From: DAOTTI01 sp034437795
GTDB taxonomy: Bacteria > Chloroflexota > UBA11872 > UBA12225
Assembly (NCBI GenBank): GCA_034437795.1
Contig: DAOTTI010000229.1
Coordinates: forward strand, 1-20,327
Length of the DNA: 20,327 nt
Direction: 5' to 3'
Part shown: positions 15,296 through 20,327 of the stretch, piece after piece
How positions within the stretch are numbered: the first letter of the stretch is position 1
Layout of the letters: every line of letters begins with the position of its first letter
The notes under the pieces: generated by a model
The model's database searches: none
What the model saw: the letters and a program-made list of their open reading frames with translations, nothing else
Told to the model about the DNA's origin: nothing
Translations under genes and position numbers: made by a program

Positions 15296-15660
15296 TGGTG
15301 GAGATGGGGGCGAGTCGAACGCCCCGTCCAGAACAGCCTGATCAGTCGTGCCTACGAGCGTAGCCGGTTCGTTAGATCTCGCGCCCTCGGCCCGAGCCGG
15401 CAACGTTCCTCGGGCGCCAGCCCCGAGATCTTAGCCGGCACCGCGGGGCTAGGTGCCGGAGCACCCCGACATTGTCACGCCCGGCCCAGCGCCCATCGGG
15501 GTGAGGCGCTGGCGGACGGCTGCCTAGAAAGCTAGTTAGGCAGCGAGAGCGTATTCACGCTCGGCAGTTGTTGGTTCGTCCGTTGTTTTACGAGGAGGCG
15601 TACGGACAACCTCGGCTCGCCACTCCTAATCGCACTGCCCTGTCGAGACCCGTCATCCCC
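15296..15660 (-). ncRNA. ssrA: Transfer-messenger RNA (tmRNA, ssrA)
   Basis: The 365-nt gene rescues stalled ribosomes together with SmpB. Its 5' end reads GGGGATGACGGG and the 3' end CATCTCC-A-CCA; the seven acceptor pairs form with one G-U. The T arm GGGCG-TTCGACT-CGCCC is intact and CCA is encoded at 15296-15298. The 5' TCTCGACAGGG block is the usual tmRNA D-loop region. The tag frame ends in ...E-Y-A-L-A-A and TAA (stop at 15536-15538), exactly the family's degron ending. smpB is encoded just upstream on the same strand, 133 bp away. Confidence 0.96.
15536..15589 (-). other. Proteolysis-tag reading frame of tmRNA
   Basis: Read on the minus strand, the frame ending at TAA encodes TTDEPTTAEREYALAA, possibly with one Lys before it. 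The ALAA end is the ClpXP/SspB-type degron. The first codon read by the resumed ribosome cannot be fixed by eye; ACA (15584-15586) or AAA (15587-15589) are candidates, neither the usual alanine or glycine codon. Confidence 0.75.
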
Positions 15661-15667
15661 ATGTGAG

Positions 15668-15772
15668 GTGGAGATCAGGTGGTGATCGTGTGGTGGTCCA
15701 GGCGCTGCGCGCCTCGTGATCAGGTTGCTATCAGGTAGTGATCAAGTTGTAATCTTCGATCACCACCTGATC
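15668..15772. repeat. 11-bp repeat cluster with inverted 15-bp copies in the smpB-ssrA spacer
   Basis: Three direct units (GTGGAGATCAG, GTGGTGATCGT, GTGGTGGTCCA) lie at 15668-15700. A small hairpin AGGCGC-TGC-GCGCCT (15700-15714) and four degenerate units follow up to 15756. GATCAGGTGGTGATC at 15673-15687 recurs exactly inverted at 15758-15772. The same 15-mer occurs at 6352-6366. The cluster covers where the ssrA promoter should be. Confidence 0.8.
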
Positions 15773-15793
15773 CCCAATCCCTCTCTTCAGTTG

Positions 15794-16282
15794 TTAAGCG
15801 CGGGCACGGAGCTCGCGGGCGATCTCCCGCTGTGCCTCGCGTTCCGCGATCGCCTGTCGCTTTTCGTACTGGCGCTTGCCTCGGGCCAGCGCCAGCTCCA
15901 GCTTCACGCGACCGTCCTTAAAGTATAGCCGCAGCGGCACGATCGTGTAGCCCTGGGCCGCGCTGCGCTGGCCCAGCTCGCGGATTTCCTGGCGATGGAG
16001 CAGCAGCTTGCGCCGGCGCGTCGGCTCGTGGTTATAGTGCGTGCCGTGCTCATAGGGCGGGATGTGGACGCCCTCCAGCCACGCCTCGCCGTCCACCACG
16101 CGCACGAACCCCTCGCGCAGGCTGACGCGTCCCGCACGGAGCGACTTGACCTCGGTGCCCTTCAGCACCAGGCCCGCTTCGTAGCGCTCTGCCAGGGAGT
16201 AGTCATGGAACGCCTGGCGGTTGACGGCGATGGTGCCGTCGCTGCCGTCGCCCGCGGCCCCCTTTCCCTTCTTCGGTGGCAT
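15794..16282 (-). CDS. smpB: SsrA-binding protein SmpB
   Basis: This 162-residue protein binds tmRNA and brings it to stalled ribosomes. The OB-fold family blocks are all there: I-A-V-N-R-Q-A-F-H-D-Y, G-L-V-L-K-G-T-E-V-K-S-L-R, H-I-P-P-Y with N-H-E-P-T-R-R-R-K-L-L-L-H, then V-P-L-R-L-Y-F-K-D-G-R-V-K-L-E-L-A-L-A-R-G-K. The basic C-terminal tail (K-R-Q-Y-E-K-R to R-A-R-A) that enters the mRNA channel is complete. The N-terminal 16 residues are a basic, Gly-rich extension. I start at ATG 16282; a GTG at 16306 would add eight residues. It precedes ssrA on the same strand, which is a common arrangement and suggests co-regulation. Confidence 0.96.
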   Translation of the reverse strand: MPPKKGKGAAGDGSDGTIAVNRQAFHDYSLAERYEAGLVLKGTEVKSLRAGRVSLREGFVRVVDGEAWLEGVHIPPYEHGTHYNHEPTRRRKLLLHRQEIRELGQRSAAQGYTIVPLRLYFKDGRVKLELALARGKRQYEKRQAIAEREAQREIARELRARA

Positions 16283-16394
16283 ACCTTGCTCAAAGTCTAC
16301 GCCCACGCGGCGAGTGGGTCCACACGCTCCGGTTCGCGGCCAGCGATGATCTCAGCGTCTGCGCCCCCGACGGGGCCGGTGGCCATGCCCGCCT

Positions 16395-16426
16395 GCGCCC
16401 TGTCCCTCTCCTATAGGACAGGGCGC
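16395..16426 (-). terminator. Perfect 11-bp hairpin between the YgjP-type peptidase gene and smpB
   Basis: GCGCCCTGTCC-CTCTCCTATA-GGACAGGGCGC is a perfect stem with a 10-nt loop. It lies 42 nt after the stop codon of the minus-strand peptidase gene, where a terminator would be expected, but no T-run follows. The loop contains CTCTCC, so it may instead be a relative of the REP-like family. Confidence 0.45.
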
Positions 16427-16468
16427 TGATCGTCGGCGATGGCGAATGCGGGCGAGGTCGGCGTCGCG

Positions 16469-17023
16469 CTACGAGTCGAGGTCCACCTGGTCCCACCCGG
16501 CGGGAACGGCCTCCCCGTCGGAGACCGGTTCCAGGCCCGCCGCCATCAGGTAACCGCGAGCGCGTTCGGCCAGCGGATACCGCGAGACGAGGCGCCAGAA
16601 GGCGGGCGAGTGGCCTGGCTCCGCCAGATGGGCCAGCTCGTGGACGATGACGTAGTCACGGACCCACTGGGGCATGCCGGCCAGCCGGTGCGAGAGGCGG
16701 ATGCGCCGACTGCGGACGCTGCAGCTCCCCAGGATCGTGGTCTGGTTGGTGACGTACTCCACGGACGCTGGCGTGAGGTGCCCCTGAAAGTAGCGCCGGT
16801 TCAGTTCCAGGGCGCGGGCGTGCAGCCTGGCGCTGCTCTCGCCATCGATCGGCGCTGCCCTCGCCGCCGGATCGAGGCGTCGCAGCACCTTGGCCACGAA
16901 CTGCTTCACCTCGGCGTCGCTGGCGTGCAGCGGCACCCGTACCTCCAGGCGATCGCCGGCCAGGCGCGCGCTGAGCGTCTTGCGCCTGCGCGCGGAGCGG
17001 GTGACATGCACCGTCAGCGCCAC
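16469..17023 (-). CDS. YgjP-type M48-like metallopeptidase (DUF45)
   Basis: This 184-residue protein is a small zincin. The motif V-I-V-H128-E129-L-A-H132-L is followed by P-G-H138-S-P-A-F-W, the diagnostic HExxH plus downstream HSxxFW of the YgjP/DUF45 (WLM/SprT-related) family. The N-terminal part has R-S-A-R-R-R-K-T-L-S and L-E-V-R-V-P, and the middle G-S-C-S-V-R-S-R-R-I-R-L-S-H-R-L-A, also typical. The frame is open far upstream to 17353, but the start chosen is a GTG preceded at 4 nt by GGGAGGAG, which fits where the homology begins. The upstream translated part is repeat DNA. Function of the family is poorly known; a DNA- or protein-repair role is often proposed. It is upstream of smpB on the same strand, separated by a hairpin. 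Confidence 0.9.
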   Translation of the reverse strand: MALTVHVTRSARRRKTLSARLAGDRLEVRVPLHASDAEVKQFVAKVLRRLDPAARAAPIDGESSARLHARALELNRRYFQGHLTPASVEYVTNQTTILGSCSVRSRRIRLSHRLAGMPQWVRDYVIVHELAHLAEPGHSPAFWRLVSRYPLAERARGYLMAAGLEPVSDGEAVPAGWDQVDLDS

Positions 17024-17390
17024 TATGCTCCTCCCGCCCCGCCTTCCCGTCCCATCATGTCCCATCGTGGCCGCGGGGAGGCGGAACGTCTGCCAAGGAT
17101 AGCAGCCACGTACCGGCCGGCGGCCGCAGCGTGCCCCACCCCTGCGGCCCCCGCGCCGACGCGGGGACGCGGAAACACGGGGATGCGGGACAGCCCTCAC
17201 CCCCCTTTGGTCGCGTCCGCGCCTCACCCCCTGCCCTCCTCCACCCCACCGTGCGGCTTGGCCCCGCCAGCCCCTCTCCCGCACGTGGGAGAGGGGAGAC
17301 ACGTCACTCCCGCCTCTCTGCCGAGGCTGGTGCGGAGGTGTGGTGCGCGCCAAGGGGCGCGCGTCAGGCGCCCGGTCGCGATCCAGCTGG
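17024..17390. other. Gene-free spacer with REP-like element and hairpin
   Basis: No gene with a start site or homology is seen. It holds the REP-like copy at 17249-17297, a GC-rich hairpin GCGCGCC-AAGG-GGCGCGC at 17345-17362 that could follow the SWIM gene transcript, and a C-rich stretch of degenerate repeat sequence at 17200-17248. Confidence 0.6.
17249..17297. repeat. REP-like palindromic element (copy C)
   Basis: CCGTGCGGCTTGGCC-CCGCCAG precedes CCCCTCTCCC-GCACGT-GGGAGAGGGGA. The head is nearly identical to copy B at 9664-9710 even though the two are 7.5 kb apart. Confidence 0.7.
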
Positions 17391-17678
17391 TCAGGCGCCG
17401 GCGGCGACGGCGACTTCGGCCTGCTGGAGCGCGTCGGGGTAGGTCTGCTTGACCGGCATCATCACGCCAAGGATGCGCTCCAGGGCCATGGTATGGCAAC
17501 AGATGCCCCAGCCGGCGAAGAAGTGGCAGCTGCAGTGCCACCGGCCGTGCTGGTACGTCACCTCGTGATCCCCGTTCTCACCGTGGAACTGGACCTTCAG
17601 CTGCTCGAACTGGATCCGTTCCGGCTCCTGGGCATACTGCTTGGCTTTCTGGATCTTGCCAATCAAACTGGACTGCAC
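17391..17678 (-). CDS. Small SWIM zinc-finger protein
   Basis: This 95-residue protein carries a SWIM zinc finger, W-H-C49-S-C51 followed by W-G-I-C60-C61-H62 (CxC...CxH), which binds zinc and usually contacts DNA or protein. The N-terminal 45 residues carry K-I-Q-K-A-K-Q-Y-A and a V-T-Y-Q-H-G-R-W strand leading into the finger. Small free-standing SWIM proteins of this layout occur in Chloroflexota, with unknown function. The GTG start is preceded by AAAGGAG, eight bases away. It is divergent from the ridA gene and is followed on its own strand by the YgjP-type peptidase after a 367-bp repeat-bearing gap. Confidence 0.88.
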   Translation of the reverse strand: MQSSLIGKIQKAKQYAQEPERIQFEQLKVQFHGENGDHEVTYQHGRWHCSCHFFAGWGICCHTMALERILGVMMPVKQTYPDALQQAEVAVAAGA

Positions 17679-17811
17679 CGAAGCTGCTCCTTTCGCAGCA
17701 AACTGTGGCTTGGCGCCGGACCACGCCCCGCTGCCCGTCTCCGCCCATGCGGGCGGCCCGGGCTGGGGCCGCGCCGCGCCCGAGTGCGGACGCGGCGTGC
17801 GCCAGAAATGC

Positions 17812-17844
17812 GTGAGACACGAGCGGCCTCCGCTCGTGTCTCAC
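17812..17844. repeat. Perfect 15-bp inverted repeat in the divergent SWIM-ridA spacer
   Basis: GTGAGACACGAGCGG, a 3-nt centre CCT, then its exact reverse complement. The 33-bp structure can form a very stable hairpin. It does not match the REP-like family. The rest of the 312-bp spacer (17679-17990) holds only a putative -10 box at 17935. Confidence 0.85.
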
Positions 17845-17934
17845 CGGCCAGGCTTTCGGATTGCGAGCGGGCGCGGCTCACGCGCCCACCTCGCACAGCA
17901 CCGAACGATCGGCGCTCTCCATCATCGAGGCCAG

Positions 17935-17940
17935 TATAAT
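17935..17940 (+). promoter_or_regulatory. Putative -10 box (TATAAT) for ridA
   Basis: A perfect TATAAT lies 50 nt before the ridA ATG. No recognisable -35 hexamer is present at 16-18 nt. The hairpin at 17812-17844 is upstream of it. Confidence 0.4.
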
Positions 17941-17990
17941 GCCGCCCGCCAATCGGAGTCAAAGCCGCCACGGCGGATCAGGAGCCGCGC

Positions 17991-18371
17991 ATGAAGCAGA
18001 TCGTCAGGACGGATAACGCCCCCAAGCCGGTCGGGCCCTACTCTCAGGCGGTACGCACCGGCAACCTGGTGTTCGCCGCCGGCCAGGGGCCCCTCAACCC
18101 CGCGACGGGACAGGTTGAGCGCGGAAGCATCCAGAGCGAAACGCGCCAGGTGCTGGAGAACATCAAGGCCATCCTGGCGGCCGCCGGCACGTCTCTGGAT
18201 CGGGTGGTCAAGACCACCTGCTACCTGGCCGACATGAACGACTTCCAGGCCTTCAACGCCATCTACGCCGAGTATTTCCCCCAGGACCCACCGGCCCGCA
18301 CCACGATCCAGGCCGGCCGCCTGCCCCTGGACATCCGCGTGGAGATCGAGGTGATCGCTGAGGTCGGATAG
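17991..18371 (+). CDS. ridA: RidA, 2-iminobutanoate/2-iminopropanoate deaminase
   Basis: This 126-residue cytoplasmic enzyme hydrolyses reactive enamine/imine intermediates made by PLP enzymes. All landmarks of the RidA subfamily are present: K-P-V-G-P-Y17-S-Q-A, V-F-A-A-G-Q, the N-I-K-A-I-L-A-A-A-G helix, V-K-T-T-C-Y-L, P-P-A-R103-T-T-I with the carboxylate-binding arginine, and V-E-I-E120-V-I-A. AGGAG lies 6 nt before the ATG. It is 31 bp upstream of serS, so the two may be co-transcribed; serine-derived 2-aminoacrylate is the classical RidA substrate. Confidence 0.96.
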   Translation: MKQIVRTDNAPKPVGPYSQAVRTGNLVFAAGQGPLNPATGQVERGSIQSETRQVLENIKAILAAAGTSLDRVVKTTCYLADMNDFQAFNAIYAEYFPQDPPARTTIQAGRLPLDIRVEIEVIAEVG

Positions 18372-18402
18372 GCCTAAAGTCGGGTAGGCTCTAAGTACGA
18401 GC

Positions 18403-19764
18403 GTGATCGACCCTCGGGAAGTTCGAGCCCATCCGGATCGGATGCGCGAGGTCATCCGTCTGCGCAAAGTCGATCCGCGCAAGGCGGACCTGGATCGCTG
18501 GCTGGCGCTGGACGAGCAGCGCCGCCGACTGCAGAGCGAGCTGGACGCCCTGAACGCGGAACGGAACCAGCTTGCCGCCCTGGGTCGGACCGACCCGGCG
18601 GCGGCGCGGGCCCGCGGCCAGGAGCTTCGCGCCAGGACGCGGGAGCTGGAAAGCGAGCTGGAGGCCACCACCCAGGAGTGGCAGAGCATCCTGGACTGGT
18701 TCCCCAACTGGCCTCATCCCGCCATGCCCGTTGGCGAGAGCGAGGCCGATAACGTCGAGGAGTGCGCCTGGGTTCCGGGTCGGGGCTACCTGGACCGCTC
18801 GCTGCTGGGCAAGGGAGCACACACCGCGCCCTGGATGCCCCAGTACCCGCCGCACGCCGATCGTGCCGACTTCCAGCCTCTTCATCACGCCGACCTCGGC
18901 CCGAGGCTGGGGATCGACACGGCGCAGGCGGCGAAGGTCTCTGGCTCCCGCTTCACCTACATCGTGGGTGATATGGCTGTGCTGCAGCTCGCCATCCAGC
19001 AGCTCCTGATCCAGAAGCTGCTCCGCGACGGCTTCACCCCCATCGTCCCACCGCTGCTGGTCCGCGAGCGCGCCCTTTACGGCACGTCGCACTTCCCCGA
19101 GGGGCGCGACCAGGTCTACGCCATCGCTTCCCACAACGTGGAAGAGGGGGCGCAGCTATTTCTCGTCGGCTCGTCGGAGCCGGCCAACTTCGCCTACTTC
19201 ATGGACCGCACGCTGGCCGAGGCGGAGCTCCCCGTCCGGCTGTTCGCCTCCACTCCCTGCTTCCGCTCCGAAGCCGGCTCGTGGGGCAAAGACGTGCGAG
19301 GGATCAAGCGGGTGCACCAGTTCGACAAAATCGAGCTGAACGCCGTCTGCACGCCGGAGCAGTCCGAGCAGATCTACGAGGAGTTCCGCGCGATCAATGA
19401 GTGGCTGCTCCAGACGCTGGAGCTCCCCTATCACATCGTGGACAAGTGCACCGCCGACGCCGGCTATCTCGCTACCCACCGGCAGCGGGACGTGGAGGTG
19501 TGGCTGTCTGGCTCGCGTGAGTTCATGGAGGTCATGACCGACACCAACACCACCGATTACCAGGCGCGGCGTCTAAACATCCGCTATCGCCCCGCCGCCG
19601 GCGGTGGCACCCGCTACTGCCACACGGTCAACGACACCGGCTGCGCCCTGGGGCGTATGCTCATCTCAATCATCGACAACTACCAGCAGGCGGACGGCTC
19701 GGTGAAGGTGCCGGCGGCCTTACGCGAGTACGTCAGGAAGGAGTACATCCGGCCGGCCGCCTGA
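18403..19764 (+). CDS. serS: Seryl-tRNA synthetase
   Basis: This 453-residue class II synthetase charges tRNA-Ser with serine. The N-terminal coiled coil (about residues 25-105) that binds the long variable arm of tRNA-Ser is present. Motif 2 is F287-R288-S-E290-A-G-S-W-G-K-D-V-R-G with H-Q-F-D-K-I-E-L after it; motif 3 is N410-D-T-G-C-A-L-G-R418-M-L-I. Some residues differ from the common bacterial type: the T-A-E serine-binding triad reads S257-S258-E259, the S-C-S-N-C segment is T-D-T-N-T-T, and N-G-S-G is N-D-T-G. Such variants are known among distant bacterial SerRS, so function is not doubted. The start is a GTG. It follows ridA by 31 bp and is convergent with the sigma factor gene. Confidence 0.94.
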   Translation: MIDPREVRAHPDRMREVIRLRKVDPRKADLDRWLALDEQRRRLQSELDALNAERNQLAALGRTDPAAARARGQELRARTRELESELEATTQEWQSILDWFPNWPHPAMPVGESEADNVEECAWVPGRGYLDRSLLGKGAHTAPWMPQYPPHADRADFQPLHHADLGPRLGIDTAQAAKVSGSRFTYIVGDMAVLQLAIQQLLIQKLLRDGFTPIVPPLLVRERALYGTSHFPEGRDQVYAIASHNVEEGAQLFLVGSSEPANFAYFMDRTLAEAELPVRLFASTPCFRSEAGSWGKDVRGIKRVHQFDKIELNAVCTPEQSEQIYEEFRAINEWLLQTLELPYHIVDKCTADAGYLATHRQRDVEVWLSGSREFMEVMTDTNTTDYQARRLNIRYRPAAGGGTRYCHTVNDTGCALGRMLISIIDNYQQADGSVKVPAALREYVRKEYIRPAA

Positions 19765-19795
19765 GCTCGGGCGCTGGGGCCTGCGCCGCTACGCC

Positions 19796-20327
19796 TCATC
19801 GCTCCCGCGCCGTCGATGGGGCCTTGCCGCCGGCCTGGAGGAGCGCCCGCCGGAGCGCCGCCTCCGCGCGGTAGCGGACATGGCGAGCGGCTTTGGGCCC
19901 CAGGCCCAGGGCGCTACCGATCTCCTCGTCCGTCAGCTCGCGCCAGTAGAACAGGTAGAGCACGCGCCGCGCACGCGGGGAGAGGCGGTCCAGGGCCTGA
20001 TGGAGCGCCCCGTCCATCCCGCTGGCGCGCCAGCCTTCCGCCTCGGCGAAGCGGCGCTGGGCCAGTCGCTCGGCCAGGTCCTGCGCCGGCCGGTCCTCCC
20101 AGCTCAATCGCCGGCCGCGCGGGCGGCGGCGGATGCGCCCCACCACGTACTGCTTGAGCCGGGCGCGCAGGCGCACGATGAAAAACGGCAGGGGATCGCC
20201 CTTGCCTGCCTGCCAGAAGGGGAGGAGCGAGAGCAGGGCCAGACGCGCCTCCTGCAGCAGATCTTCGACCTCGCACAGGTCGGCCGCCCCGCGCCGGCGG
20301 GCGAAGGCGGCTGCCCGCCTGGCGGCC
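19796..20327 (-). CDS. Sigma-70 family RNA polymerase sigma factor (ECF-like), 5' truncated
   Basis: The frame is open to the right edge of the window, so about 176 C-terminal residues are seen and the start is outside. The visible part begins in region 2 with C-E-V-E-D-L-L-Q-E-A-R-L-A-L-L, continues with F-F-I-V-R-L-R-A-R-L-K-Q-Y, and ends with a region 4 helix-turn-helix: L-S-P-R-A-R-R-V-L-Y-L-F-Y-W-R-E-L-T-D-E-E-I-G-S-A-L then G-P-K-A-A-R-H-V-R-Y-R-A. The unusually Arg- and Ala-rich C-terminus is typical for a high-GC genome. It is convergent with serS with only 31 bp between the stop codons. Its target promoters and any anti-sigma partner are not visible. A GTG at 20176 inside the frame is not the start. 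Confidence 0.85.
   Translation of the reverse strand, partial: AARRAAAFARRRGAADLCEVEDLLQEARLALLSLLPFWQAGKGDPLPFFIVRLRARLKQYVVGRIRRRPRGRRLSWEDRPAQDLAERLAQRRFAEAEGWRASGMDGALHQALDRLSPRARRVLYLFYWRELTDEEIGSALGLGPKAARHVRYRAEAALRRALLQAGGKAPSTARER

Noticed and set aside
15296..15372. tRNA gene on the minus strand at the T-arm/CCA
   Set aside because: The T arm and acceptor 3' half belong to tmRNA: the matching acceptor 5' half is 350 nt away at 15660 and the ALAA tag frame lies between.
17024..17353. N-terminal extension of the YgjP-type peptidase up to 17353
   Set aside because: The frame is open, but the extension is a translation of REP-like and C-rich DNA, and the GTG at 17023 has GGGAGGAG just before it.
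16439..17452. 337-codon plus-strand frame over the YgjP-type peptidase
   Set aside because: It is antisense to a gene with HELAH and a strong ribosome site, and its C-terminal part only translates repeat DNA.

Overview
The window is very GC-rich bacterial chromosome, with about twelve complete genes, two genes cut by the window ends, and one tmRNA gene. The GC content, the series of GT-C-like polytopic membrane proteins, a small SWIM zinc-finger protein, a Tat-type lipoprotein sugar-binding protein and the general look of the housekeeping proteins suggest a Chloroflexota (Thermomicrobia-like) organism. This is an inference from protein style, not a phylogenetic result.

Layout. (1) Positions 2-4876 carry three consecutive plus-strand polytopic membrane proteins that resemble GT-C / RgtA-type glycosyltransferases; the first is cut by the window start. 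(2) 5058-6344 encodes an M16 zinc protease with a TATAAT box so close to the ATG that its mRNA may be almost leaderless. (3) 6664-8112 encodes a Tat/lipobox ABC sugar-binding protein with no permease nearby, and 8329-9459 encodes a convergent Gfo/Idh/MocA oxidoreductase. (4) 9899-13740 is a compact three-gene plus-strand operon: a collagen-like/poly-glycine protein, a beta-rich protein of unknown family, and a 725-residue protein. In my reading the last fuses an ABBA-type (DMATS-like) aromatic prenyltransferase domain to a class II terpene-cyclase (squalene-hopene-cyclase-like) domain with an intact DADD motif. A TTGACA promoter with a perfect 15-bp dyad over the -10 region precedes it. This operon is the best candidate for an undescribed system. 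(5) 13979-15275 encodes a Rid-family protein lacking the RidA arginine and a calcineurin-like phosphoesterase. (6) The minus strand from 17678 down to 15296 carries a SWIM protein, a YgjP-type metallopeptidase, smpB and ssrA (tmRNA), so both trans-translation components sit together. (7) 17991-19764 encodes a classical RidA and seryl-tRNA synthetase, followed by a convergent, 5'-truncated ECF-like sigma factor.

The intergenic spaces hold two families of short repeats. One is a dispersed palindromic (REP-like) element built around CCCTCTCC...GGAGAGGG. The other is an 11-bp tandem repeat, GTGGTGATCAG, found both after the M16 protease gene and in the smpB-ssrA spacer. No CRISPR array, transposase, prophage gene or tRNA gene was seen.
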